A stretch of 64,000 nt of DNA from Martelella mediterranea DSM 17316 (GTDB lineage: Bacteria; Pseudomonadota; Alphaproteobacteria; Rhizobiales; Rhizobiaceae), in contig NZ_CP020330.1 of the NCBI RefSeq assembly GCF_002043005.1, positions 310,001 to 374,000 on the forward strand, read 5' to 3'. The notes beneath the pieces were generated by a model. It was not told the origin of the DNA, searched no databases, and was given only the letters and a program-made list of their open reading frames with translations. The translations under genes and the position numbers were made by a program. Each line of letters opens with the position of its first letter. The first letter of the stretch is position 1. Positions 1 to 8,368 of the stretch are shown here, piece after piece.

Positions 1-1019
1 TCAATGCCTATCGGCCGGAGGAGATTTCCTTCGGCCTCAACGCCACCTCCTTCATCCGCCTCGTGAGCCTCGGCATCGCCAGAATGCTGGATGAGCGCAA
101 CGAGATCGTGGTCACCGACATGGACCACGACGCCAATATCGCCACCTGGCTGGCGCTCCAGGAAAACGGAGCCAAGATCGTCTGGTGGCGGATGCGCGAG
201 GACGGAACGCTCAACCCGGAAGACCTTAAGCCGCTGGTCAATGAACGGACCCGGCTGGTCGCCTGCACGGCGACCTCGCATGCGATCGGCACAATCGTCG
301 ATGTCGCCGCCGTCGGACGCATCGCCCATGCCGCCGGCGCGGAGGTTTTCCTCGACAGCGTCCATTTCGGCCCGCACGGATTGATCGACGTTCAGGCCTG
401 GGACTGCGACTATCTGGTCTGCTCCGGTTACAAGAATTTCTCGCCGCACATGGGCTTCCTGTGGGGGCGCTATGACGCACTTTGCCGGCTGCCCACCTTC
501 AAGGAGGACTTCATCCCCGACGTTCCGCCCTACAAGATCGAGGTCGGCACCTTTCCCTATGAGAACGTCGCCGGCATGGACGCCGCCGTGCGCTATCTCG
601 AAAGCGTCGGGGAACGGTTCCTGCCTTCAGGCGAGCACGGCCGCCGCGCGGCGATTGTCGCGGCGATGGGCGCGATCCGCGACTACGAAATGATCCTGGC
701 CAGGGAAATGCTTTCCGTGCTGAAGCGCCACGGCGCTGTGATCTACGGCATTTCCGACAATGACAGGCTCGAGCAGCGGGTGCCGACGATCTGCTTCAAC
801 ATTCCGGACCTCGCGCCGAAGACGCTTTCCGTCGAGATGGGCAAAATGCGCATCGGTATTCGCGACGGGCACATGTTCGCGCCGCGCCTGATGGCCCGTC
901 TCGGCCTTACGATGGACAGCGGCGCGGTGCGCGTCTCGCTGCTGCACTACAACAAGCTTGAAGAAATCGAACGCTTCGACACAGTGCTTGGCGAGATCAT
1001 CGCCGCGCACAAAAGCTGA
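1..1019 (+). CDS. Aminotransferase class V family protein, 5' end outside the window
   Basis: The reading frame is open from the first complete codon (base 3), so the N-terminus lies upstream; 339 residues are visible. It has the class V PLP fold: an [10 protein letters not shown] segment carrying the Asp that contacts the pyridine nitrogen, followed by [10 protein letters not shown], whose Lys is the probable Schiff-base residue. This is the layout of cysteine-desulfurase-like and isopenicillin-N-epimerase-like enzymes, and these motifs alone do not give the substrate. The next genes encode an amino-acid binding protein and permease, which suggests that an imported amino acid or amine is transaminated or desulfurated. 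Family assignment is firm; specificity is open. Confidence 0.85.
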
Positions 1020-1095
1020 AGCGTCGCGATGCCGGCGGCGCGAGAGAGCGTCGCCACAAACCGCATGCGGTCACCACCAGAGGGAGAATGAAAAA

Positions 1096-1887
1096 ATGAT
1101 GCTTACCCGCCGCCACGCCATCATGCTTGCAACGGCCATCGGACTTGCTGCCGGAAGCCTGTCGGCAGCCTCCGCCGAGCCTTTCCGCATCGGCGCCTAT
1201 CCCAGCAATCCGCCGTTCGAATACAAGAACGCCAGCGGCACTTTCGAGGGCTTCGAGGTGGATATCGCCACCGAAGCCGCCAAGCGCGCCGGCCTTGAGC
1301 CGGAAATCGCCGATTACGGTTTCCAGGCGCTGTTCGCCGCCACCACTTCGGGCCGTATCGACGGCGCCATCTCCTCGATCACGATCACCCCGGAACGCCT
1401 GGAATCGCAGTCCTTCACCCAGCCCTATTACGATTCCGACATGGGCATCGCCGTCAAGGAAGGCGTTACGCTTTCCGGCACCGAAGAGCTGAAGGACAAG
1501 ACCGTCGGCGTGCTCTCCGGTTCCACCGGCGCGAAATGGGTCGATGAAAACAAAGAGAGCCTCGGCATCAAGTCGGTCAAGGGCTACAACGCCCAGCAGG
1601 ACATGTTCCTCGATCTCGGCGCGGGCCGCGTCGATGCCGTCGTCTCCGACATTCCGGGCATGGAGTACCTGTTCACCAAGATGAAGGGCTTCGAGGTCGC
1701 AGCCCGGATCAAGACCGGCGAGCAGTACGGCATGATGATGGGCAAGGATCATCCGCAGCTCGACGCCATCAACGAGGCGATCACCACGATGAAGGAAGAC
1801 GGCACCATGGCCAAGATCCACGAAAAGTGGTTCGGCTCGGCGGCGCCGGCCAATTCCTCCACCGTCACGGTCTTCGCCATCCCGTGA
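1096..1887 (+). CDS. Amino-acid ABC transporter periplasmic substrate-binding protein (family 3)
   Basis: A 263-residue family 3 solute-binding protein. The N-terminus is basic (LTRRHAIM), then a hydrophobic stretch ends in SAASAEP, a Sec signal peptide. The mature start FRIGAYPSNPPFEYKN and the following FEGFEVDIATEAAKRAG are typical of polar amino-acid binding proteins. The start ATG at 1096 is chosen because AGGGAG lies 9 bases upstream and because it begins at the signal peptide; a longer open frame to 958 overlaps the aminotransferase. It should bind an amino acid in the periplasm for the permease at 2012. A palindrome that can form a terminator-like hairpin separates the two genes. Confidence 0.88.
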   Translation: MMLTRRHAIMLATAIGLAAGSLSAASAEPFRIGAYPSNPPFEYKNASGTFEGFEVDIATEAAKRAGLEPEIADYGFQALFAATTSGRIDGAISSITITPERLESQSFTQPYYDSDMGIAVKEGVTLSGTEELKDKTVGVLSGSTGAKWVDENKESLGIKSVKGYNAQQDMFLDLGAGRVDAVVSDIPGMEYLFTKMKGFEVAARIKTGEQYGMMMGKDHPQLDAINEAITTMKEDGTMAKIHEKWFGSAAPANSSTVTVFAIP

Positions 1888-1898
1888 TCACGCATGAC

Positions 1899-1929
1899 GG
1901 AGGGCGTCGCGACGCCCTCCTCTCTTTTT
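1899..1929 (+). terminator. Perfect palindrome plus T-tract between binding protein and permease
   Basis: GGAGGGCGTC (1899-1908) pairs with GACGCCCTCC (1911-1920); the 22 bases are fully self-complementary and are followed by TCTCTTTTT. It lies 12 bases after the binding-protein stop, so it probably acts as a partial terminator or 3' mRNA stabiliser that raises binding-protein output over permease. Confidence 0.65.
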
Positions 1930-2011
1930 GCCGCCGCGAGGCATGGCCGGAAGACGTCGCGCCTAAAAGGCGCGGCAAGACGCATGTCACGCTCACCGAA
2001 AGTTGCCGCCG

Positions 2012-2686
2012 ATGACCCTCGTCGAAACCTTCTTCAATACCGAAGTGCTCGCCGCGAGCATACCGCTCCTGTTGCGCGGGCTGATGAACACGCTGATCCT
2101 CGGCGTGCTCGCCATCGTGATCGGCGTCAGCGCCGGGCTGCTGATCTGCGTATTGCGTCTCTACGCGCCGAAGCCGATCCGGTTTCTGACGGTCGCCTAT
2201 ATCGACGTGTTCCGCGCCATGCCGGTGCTGGTGGTGCTGATCCTGGTCTATTATGCCCTGCCCTTCGTCGGCATCCGCTTTTCCGCCTGGACGTCCGCGA
2301 TCCTGTCGTTTTCGATGGTGATGGCGGCCTATTCGGCGGAGGTGTTCCGCTCCGGCATCGAAAGCGTGCCGGACGGGCAGTTCGAGGCCGCCTCCGCGCT
2401 TGGCCTTTCCTTTCCCGTCACCCTGTGGAAGGTCATCCTGCCGCAGGCGATCCGGATCGTGATCCCGCCGACCACCAGCAATTGCGTGTCGATGTTCAAG
2501 GATACCGCGCTCGCCTCTACCGTGGCGATGCCCGAGCTCCTGAAGGAGGCGCAGGACGCCCAGGCGTTTTACGCCAATCCGACGCCGCTGATCGGCGCGG
2601 CGATCATCTATCTGGTGTTTCTGCTGCCGCTGGTGCGTCTCGTCGGCGTTCTGGAACAGCGGTTCCGGCGGGCGAAAACCCGCTGA
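2012..2686 (+). CDS. Amino-acid ABC transporter permease (HisM/GlnP type)
   Basis: About 224 residues with several hydrophobic segments. The EAA loop reads FEAASALGLSFPVTLWKVILPQAIRIVIPP, the hallmark of polar amino-acid permeases that contacts the ATPase. The N-terminal segment (LLLRGLMNTLILGVLAIVIG) is also typical. ATG 2012 is preferred; an in-frame TTG at 2003 is possible, and neither has a strong ribosome site. No partner ATPase follows: the next gene is a GntR regulator. The nucleotide-binding subunit must be upstream of the window or elsewhere, or be shared. Confidence 0.88.
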   Translation: MTLVETFFNTEVLAASIPLLLRGLMNTLILGVLAIVIGVSAGLLICVLRLYAPKPIRFLTVAYIDVFRAMPVLVVLILVYYALPFVGIRFSAWTSAILSFSMVMAAYSAEVFRSGIESVPDGQFEAASALGLSFPVTLWKVILPQAIRIVIPPTTSNCVSMFKDTALASTVAMPELLKEAQDAQAFYANPTPLIGAAIIYLVFLLPLVRLVGVLEQRFRRAKTR

Positions 2687-2767
2687 GGCGCTCGCACGCT
2701 TGACTTTGAGGCCTCTTGCCCCGACAGACGGTGAAAGGCTCGCACCACCACCGGGGAGAGAGGCGCA

Positions 2768-3454
2768 ATGAACAATACGGGGCTTTCCAGGATTTCGTCG
2801 CGGATGACCGTTCAGGACGGGGTGTACGAGCAATTGCGCCATGCCTTGATGTGGGGCCAGTTCGAACCCGAGCAGGTGACGACGATCTCGTCGCTCGCCG
2901 CCGAATTCGGCACCAGCCATATGCCGGTGCGCGAGGCGCTGCGCCGGCTTGCCGCCGAAAAAGGCCTGGAGATCAGCCGCAACGGCTCGGCCCGGGTGCC
3001 CGCCGTTTCGCGCCAGCGTCTCGATGATCTCTGCCGCGCGCGCACCGCGCTGGAGGGGCTTGCGACCAAGCTTGCGACGGAGCGCATGAAGACGGCCGAG
3101 ATCGAGCATTGCCTGGCGCTGGCGCGCGAGCATGAGGCGCTGGGCCGCGATGGCCATGTCCACGAGATGCTGCGCAAGAACCAGGAGTTCCATTTCGCGA
3201 TCTATGAGCTGTCCGGCTCGGAAATCCTGCCGCAGATGATCGAGACCCTGTGGCTGCGCTTCGGACCCTATATGCGCATGCTCTCCGATCTCGTGATCCA
3301 TCAGATCAACGAGGGCACGATCCACCCCTATTCGACCTATCACTACGAGATGATCGAGGCCTTCCGGCGCGGCGACGCCGAGGCGGCCGCAGCACTCATG
3401 GTCAAGGATATCGAGGCGACGCAGGCCCTGCTGCAGGGCATGTGCCCGATCTGA
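2768..3454 (+). CDS. GntR-family transcriptional regulator (FCD type)
   Basis: A 228-residue regulator. A winged helix-turn-helix occupies about residues 18-75 (VYEQLRHALMWGQF; ISSLAAEFGTSHMPVREALRRL), followed by an all-helical FCD ligand domain with the usual metal-binding-type histidines in FHFAIYEL and near STYHYEM. GGGGAGAG lies 8 bases before the ATG. It follows the amino-acid permease by 81 bases and probably controls this small cluster. It differs in sequence from the two related GntR proteins at 36.4 and 62.3 kb. The effector is unknown. Confidence 0.88.
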   Translation: MNNTGLSRISSRMTVQDGVYEQLRHALMWGQFEPEQVTTISSLAAEFGTSHMPVREALRRLAAEKGLEISRNGSARVPAVSRQRLDDLCRARTALEGLATKLATERMKTAEIEHCLALAREHEALGRDGHVHEMLRKNQEFHFAIYELSGSEILPQMIETLWLRFGPYMRMLSDLVIHQINEGTIHPYSTYHYEMIEAFRRGDAEAAAALMVKDIEATQALLQGMCPI

Positions 3455-3591
3455 GGTTCGCTCGCGCCTGACCGGGAAGCGCCCCAACGCTTACGTCGGA
3501 GAAGCGGCTTCATACATTGTTCATGAGCGCCGGATAGAGGCGGCGGGCCGTATCGTCAGCACCACGAAGCAAATGAAAGCGAAGCCAGACC

Positions 3592-4461
3592 ATGTCGCAT
3601 AACAGCGGACTCCATCTTGAACTGAACGGCCGCAGGACGCGGCTGAAATGGCACCAGTTGCGCAAGCGCCTCGCCGATCCCGTCTTTTCGCTTGCGGTGA
3701 TGGCGGAAGGCTTCGCGGTCGGGGCCTCGATGGAGCTTGATCTCAGGGTGCGCGCCGATGGCGGTTTTGCCGTCGTGCACGACGACACGCTGGAAAGCGA
3801 GACCGATGGCCGGGGCCTCGTCTCCGCATCGCGCCGTGAGGACCTTGAGGGCGTGCGCTATGCCGTCGGCGGCGAGCCGCTTATCCTTTCCGAAGACCTC
3901 GCCCGGCTGCTCTCCGGCGCGCATCCCGACACGCTGGTGCAATTCGACATGAAATCGGATCTCGGGGTGATCGGGAGCGCCGGACTTGCGCATCTGGTCC
4001 AGATCATCGGCGCCAATGCCGCCAACATCATCGTCTCGGCGACCGACCTCGCGCTGATCGCAGCGATGCGCGAGACCATGCCCGAGGTCGCGCGCGGCAT
4101 CGACCCCTCCGAGGACATCTGGGAGGCCTGGGAGAAGGACGGGCTTTCGGCCGCCTCCGATGTGCTTGATGCGGCGCTTGCGGGACCGACCGCAGCCGGC
4201 ACCATCTACCTGCACTACCCACTGGTTCTGAAAGCGGCGGATAACGGGCTCGACATGATCGCCGCCAGCCATGATGCCGGCCTTCTGGTCGACGCCTGGA
4301 CCTTCAATCCCGCCCGGCCCGACGAGGGGCTGACGGAGGCGGAGATTGAAACGGTCAGACGTCTCCTCGAACTCGGCGCCGACCAGATCACCACCGATGA
4401 AGCGCCGCTGCTCGAAGCCGCATGGCGCGCGGCAGGGCACACCGTTTCCGCGCCCGACTGA
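3592..4461 (+). CDS. Glycerophosphodiester phosphodiesterase-like protein lacking the first His-Arg motif
   Basis: A 289-residue TIM-barrel protein of the GDPD family. Recognisable parts are MELDL (Glu48 and Asp50, metal ligands in the family), VVHDDTLE (His63-Asp64, the second catalytic histidine), QFDMK and the C-terminal WTFN and GADQITTDEA segments. The family's first motif, an N-terminal HRG followed by ENT, is absent: the N-terminus reads LHLELNGRRTRLKWHQ. One catalytic His and one substrate-contacting Arg therefore appear to be missing or replaced. No signal peptide is visible. It precedes the operator and transporter that also carry an intact GDPD (9423). It may be inactive, use another residue, or act on a different phosphodiester. 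Confidence 0.7.
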   Translation: MSHNSGLHLELNGRRTRLKWHQLRKRLADPVFSLAVMAEGFAVGASMELDLRVRADGGFAVVHDDTLESETDGRGLVSASRREDLEGVRYAVGGEPLILSEDLARLLSGAHPDTLVQFDMKSDLGVIGSAGLAHLVQIIGANAANIIVSATDLALIAAMRETMPEVARGIDPSEDIWEAWEKDGLSAASDVLDAALAGPTAAGTIYLHYPLVLKAADNGLDMIAASHDAGLLVDAWTFNPARPDEGLTEAEIETVRRLLELGADQITTDEAPLLEAAWRAAGHTVSAPD

Positions 4462-4765
4462 GGCGGCTTCCGCTCCAGAAAGGTCCATACCGGTATTTTT
4501 TTGTACACGTGTACATTTGTCATGTACACGTGTACAAAATGTCACGTGGGCGTCATGAGGAGGACATAGGTCATATCGTGCGTCCGATCAGCGAAGGCCA
4601 ATTTCCGCGGTTTGGAGGACGTGCGCGGGTGGTTTCGCTTCACCGGCATCGTGCTGTTCCGGCAGGCCCGGAAACAAGAAACGGCCGATGCGATATGACA
4701 ACACGGGCGGGGCTTCCGTGACAATTTCGGGGGAGCCTCATGCTCAGGGACCTGGAGAGACCCGC
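4462..4765. other. Intergenic control region of the 4.8-12 kb operon
   Basis: A 304-base region without a convincing gene. It holds the paired palindromes at 4502-4536 and, downstream of them, leader sequence to the binding-protein start. Short open frames cross it, but they run through the palindromes and have no protein-like features. Confidence 0.7.
4502..4536. promoter_or_regulatory. Two identical palindromic operators, likely LacI-family sites
   Basis: TGTACACGTGTACA occurs at 4502-4515 and again at 4523-4536, both perfect 14-base palindromes centred on CG, as LacI-family operators usually are. Their centres are 21 bases apart, two helical turns, so two dimers would bind on the same face. 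The cognate protein is probably the LacI regulator encoded at 10187 in the operon this region controls. Confidence 0.75.
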
Positions 4766-6115
4766 ATGAATATCAAGGCATTTATCGGTACGGCTGCCAT
4801 CGCGATCGCGGCCGCCACGTCAGGTGCGGCGCATGCCGAGGACTACACCATCACCGTCTGGTCGGGCGGCACCGACGACAACTCGCTCTATCGCGTCGAC
4901 GCCATCGAAATGGCGGCTGACTATCTCGAGCGCCAGGCAGCCATTCGCGGCGACGATCTCAACATCACCGTCGAAAAGCAGGTCTGGTCGAGCTGGGACG
5001 ATTTCAAGCAGGCCGTGACGCTGGCCGCCGAATCCGGCACCGCTCCCAACATCATCGTCACCGGCCATGAAGACATCGGTCCGTGGTCGCAGGCGGGTAT
5101 TCTGCGCCCGATCGAGGACTATGTCGACTTCGACGCCTGGCCGCTCAACCAGCTCTATGACAACCTCATTGACGTATCGAGCTATGACGGCATGATCTGG
5201 GGCATCCCGCAGGATGCCGAAGCCCGTCCGTTCTTCATGTCCAAGCCGGACCTGAAGGCGATCGGCTACAGCGATGCCGATATCGACGCGCTGCCTGGCA
5301 AGATCGAGAGCGGCGAATACACGCTCTACGACATGCTCGACGATGCTAAGAAGATGCAGGATGAGGGCGTGGTCGAACCCGGCTATGGCTTCGCGCCGCG
5401 CGTCAACAACGGCGCCGATTACTGGCAGTTTTATCAGTCCTTCGGCGGCGAAATGGTCGACCCCGAGACCGGCAAGCTGGTGTTCGACAAGCAGGCGATC
5501 ACCGACATGTACCAGTTCTTCGTCGACGCGGTCGAAATGGGCGTGACGCCGAAGACCTATCTCGGCGGCGAGTGGGACACGTTCCACACCAATGTCGCCA
5601 CCGGCAAATACGGCGCCTGGCACGGCGGCACCTGGCACAAGCTGCAGTGGGAAAACCAGTACGGCCTCGAGGATTTCTTCGACACCGTCTCGTTCTCGTT
5701 GATCCCGGCCGGCAATGAAAACGGCAGGCCGAACACCATCACCCATCCGCTGGTCTACCTGATCTCGACCCAGGGCACCGATAATGACGCGGCGATCTCC
5801 GCCGAGCTTGTCGCCGTTGCGTCCGAGCCGCGCATCAACGCGCTGCATGCGGTCCAGTCCGGCCATCTGGCGATCGGCGAAGCCGAGACGACCATTCCGT
5901 TCTACGCCAATGACCGCTGGGCCAGCGAAGCCACCGAAAAGCTGCTCCCCTACGCCAACTCGATCCCGAACAATGCCGATTTCGGCATCTACTGGGAAGC
6001 CATGTTCAAGGGCCTGGAATCGGCCTGGGCCGGCACGACCTCGGTCGAAGACGCCGTCAATCAGGCTCAGGCGACGGTCGAAAACGGCCTCGGCGACCAG
6101 ATCATCATTCGCTGA
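4766..6115 (+). CDS. CUT1 ABC transporter substrate-binding protein
   Basis: A 449-residue family 1 extracellular binding protein. The signal peptide is MNIKAFIGTAAIAIAAATSG ending AAHAED; the mature start YTITVWSGGTDD is typical of sugar and sugar-phosphate binders. ATG 4766 is chosen because GGAGA lies 7 bases upstream and the signal peptide begins there. It starts an operon: binding protein, two permeases, ATPase, GDPD, LacI, IMPase. The downstream phosphodiesterase and IMPase suggest a glycerophosphodiester, polyol phosphate or related ligand rather than a plain sugar, but the sequence does not fix this. Confidence 0.88.
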   Translation: MNIKAFIGTAAIAIAAATSGAAHAEDYTITVWSGGTDDNSLYRVDAIEMAADYLERQAAIRGDDLNITVEKQVWSSWDDFKQAVTLAAESGTAPNIIVTGHEDIGPWSQAGILRPIEDYVDFDAWPLNQLYDNLIDVSSYDGMIWGIPQDAEARPFFMSKPDLKAIGYSDADIDALPGKIESGEYTLYDMLDDAKKMQDEGVVEPGYGFAPRVNNGADYWQFYQSFGGEMVDPETGKLVFDKQAITDMYQFFVDAVEMGVTPKTYLGGEWDTFHTNVATGKYGAWHGGTWHKLQWENQYGLEDFFDTVSFSLIPAGNENGRPNTITHPLVYLISTQGTDNDAAISAELVAVASEPRINALHAVQSGHLAIGEAETTIPFYANDRWASEATEKLLPYANSIPNNADFGIYWEAMFKGLESAWAGTTSVEDAVNQAQATVENGLGDQIIIR

Positions 6116-6126
6116 ACGGAGCGAAG

Positions 6127-7530
6127 ATGACCGACAACACCTCCGTCGAAAGAGGTATCAACCCGGGCGTGGAAACACGCCCGGGCGATGCCGAGACCGT
6201 GAAAGCCGCACGCAAAGGCGGCCCCCGCATCAGTCCGTTCGGCATCCTGATGCTGTCGCCGGCGCTTCTGTTTCTGCTCGCCTTCTTCTTCGCACCCGTG
6301 GTGCTGACGGCGGTCTTTTCCTTCACCAACATGACCAGCGCGACCGGCATTACCGGCGGCGCTTACGTGATCAGCCCCAACACGCTGCGCAATCTCGAAT
6401 GGCAGGGCATGGACAAGGCCGTGACCGAGAGCCTCAGCGGCACGTCGATCACCGTCGACGAAGCGGCGCTTTCCCGCGCAGCCGAAGCCGGCGTCGACCC
6501 GGATTTTCTGGACGATATCGAAAGCCGCCTGATGGGCGCGCATTTCGAGGATGCCCGCAGCTTCGAACGCGAGTTGAAGACGCTGCCTAACCGCCCGCGT
6601 CGCATCCGCGACCTCAAGCTGGCCGCTGAACCTTTCGGCCAGTCGATCCTCAATACCCGCTTTGCAACGCGCGACCAGGCGGTGACGGCGATCGATGCGG
6701 TCGCGCCGGACCTGACCGAAGACCAGCGCGACGCGGTTCTGACCCAATCCTATACCGGCTGGGTCTGGACCACGGACAATTTCAGACGGCTTGCAACGAC
6801 GCCGGCAACCGGGCGACTTCTGACCAACACCGCGCTTTATGTCGGCCTGACGCTTTCGATCTTCAATGTCGGGCTCGGCCTGTTCCTGGCAATCGCGATC
6901 TTCTACATGCCCAAGGCCAGTGGTTCGGTGTTCAGCGTGCTCTGGCTTCTGCCGCGCATCACGCCGGTCGTGCTCTACGCGGTCATGTGGCGGTGGTTCA
7001 CGTGGGATGACGGGTTTCTGGCGACAATCGCCGCCCATCTCGGCCTCCCCTCCTTCAATTACATGAAAGGCTCCGTGCCGACGGCCTGGGCGACGATCAT
7101 CACCCTCAACGGCTTCATCGGTGCTTCCTTCGGCATGATCCTGTTCAGCGGCGCGCTCCGGGCAATCCCCGTACAGCAGCTTTGGGCGAGCGAGGTCGAC
7201 GGCGCGAACCGTTGGCAGCAGGTCCGCAAGATCATCCTGCCGCAGTTGAAATGGCCGATCCTGTTCGTGACCTGCTATCAGTCGCTGTCGCTGCTGTCGT
7301 CCTATCAGGAGATATGGCTGACGACCAATGGCGGTCCAGGCAACACCACCAATGTGTGGGCGTTGGAAGCCTTCCGGATCGCGCTGTCGAACTTCACCGG
7401 CAATCTCGAATATGGCCTCGGCGCTGCCATGGCGCTGGTGCTGGTCGTCGTCGGCCTCGCGCTTTCCATCATTTTCCTCCGACTCTTCAAGTTCGGGGAA
7501 ATGCTGGAAAAGCCGAAGATCGAATTTTAA
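6127..7530 (+). CDS. CUT1 ABC permease (MalF-like) with a large extra loop
   Basis: 467 residues, against about 300 for most CUT1 permeases. A first membrane segment (PALLFLLAFFFAPVVL, about 46-62) is followed by about 150 mainly polar residues before the next one (TALYVGLTLSIFNVGLGLFL). The extra stretch is charged and probably helical (for example RAAEAGVDPDFLDDIESRL) and should sit in the periplasm, like the P2 loop of E. coli MalF. The C-terminal half has the standard EAA loop (ASEVDGANRWQQVRKIILPQL) and the NGGPGNTTN motif. It begins 11 bases after the binding-protein stop. Confidence 0.88.
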   Translation: MTDNTSVERGINPGVETRPGDAETVKAARKGGPRISPFGILMLSPALLFLLAFFFAPVVLTAVFSFTNMTSATGITGGAYVISPNTLRNLEWQGMDKAVTESLSGTSITVDEAALSRAAEAGVDPDFLDDIESRLMGAHFEDARSFERELKTLPNRPRRIRDLKLAAEPFGQSILNTRFATRDQAVTAIDAVAPDLTEDQRDAVLTQSYTGWVWTTDNFRRLATTPATGRLLTNTALYVGLTLSIFNVGLGLFLAIAIFYMPKASGSVFSVLWLLPRITPVVLYAVMWRWFTWDDGFLATIAAHLGLPSFNYMKGSVPTAWATIITLNGFIGASFGMILFSGALRAIPVQQLWASEVDGANRWQQVRKIILPQLKWPILFVTCYQSLSLLSSYQEIWLTTNGGPGNTTNVWALEAFRIALSNFTGNLEYGLGAAMALVLVVVGLALSIIFLRLFKFGEMLEKPKIEF

Positions 7531-7543
7531 GGGAGGTTGGAAG

Positions 7544-8368
7544 ATGTCACGCAATTTCGCTGCCTGGCCGCTCATTCTGGTGCTGGGGCTGCTCAGTCTC
7601 CCGCTGGTGATCATGTATGCCTTCGTATTCATCGACAGCTTCACGAATTCGCCACCGGGCTCGATGATCCCCGACGAGTTCACGCTCGAACACTGGCAGT
7701 TCCTGATCGACCCCTCGATTGCCGGCAATGTCTGGTCGGCCACCCTCAACACGCTGATCTTCGCCTGCTCGATCGGCGCGATCGTGGTGTCGCTGTCCTC
7801 CATGGGCGGTTATGCGCTTTCGCGCCTGAACATGCCGTTCCGGCAGTTCTTCCTGGCCGGCATCATGGTGATGCACGCCTTCCCCTCGGTGACGCTGATC
7901 ATCGGGGTGTTTCTGGTCCTGCAGTTCATCGGTCTATACGACACGCTGATCGGCGTGGTCTTCGTCAAGGCATCGCTGATGCTGCCCTTCGGCATCTGGA
8001 TCATGAAGGGGTTTTACGACACCGTGCCCTGGGAGATCGAGATGGCGGGCGTTCAGGACGGCGCCTCGCGCTTCACCGTCTGGCGCCGGCTGATCCTGCC
8101 GCAGGTCAAGCCCGGCCTGATCGCCCTCGTCGTGTTCTCCTTCCTCGATGCCTGGGGCGAATATGTGCTGCCGCGCATTCTGGCTCCCACGGCGGATTAC
8201 CGGGTGCTCTCGGTCTATCTCGAGCGCGTCTCGCAGAAGGATTCGATCACCTATGACTTCAACCTCTTCAAGGCGGTGGGGCTCTATTACACCCTGCCCG
8301 TCATCATCCTGTTCATCATCTTCCAGAACCGGCTGATGAACATCTTCAGCGGAGGCACCAAAGGCTGA
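7544..8368 (+). CDS. CUT1 ABC permease (MalG-like)
   Basis: A 274-residue inner-membrane permease with about six hydrophobic segments and the EAA loop MAGVQDGASRFTVWRRLILPQV. GGGAGG lies a few bases before ATG 7544; a longer open frame back to 7328 lies inside the preceding gene and is rejected. It overlaps the ATPase start by one base (TGATG), showing translational coupling. Confidence 0.88.
   Translation: MSRNFAAWPLILVLGLLSLPLVIMYAFVFIDSFTNSPPGSMIPDEFTLEHWQFLIDPSIAGNVWSATLNTLIFACSIGAIVVSLSSMGGYALSRLNMPFRQFFLAGIMVMHAFPSVTLIIGVFLVLQFIGLYDTLIGVVFVKASLMLPFGIWIMKGFYDTVPWEIEMAGVQDGASRFTVWRRLILPQVKPGLIALVVFSFLDAWGEYVLPRILAPTADYRVLSVYLERVSQKDSITYDFNLFKAVGLYYTLPVIILFIIFQNRLMNIFSGGTKG

Noticed and set aside
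1865..3487. A 540-codon open frame on the minus strand
   Set aside because: Antisense to the permease and GntR genes, no recognisable motif, composition typical of a shadow frame.
4422..4721. Small open frame across the twin operators
   Set aside because: The translation repeats VHVY only because it reads the two palindromes; no ribosome site and no protein-like features.
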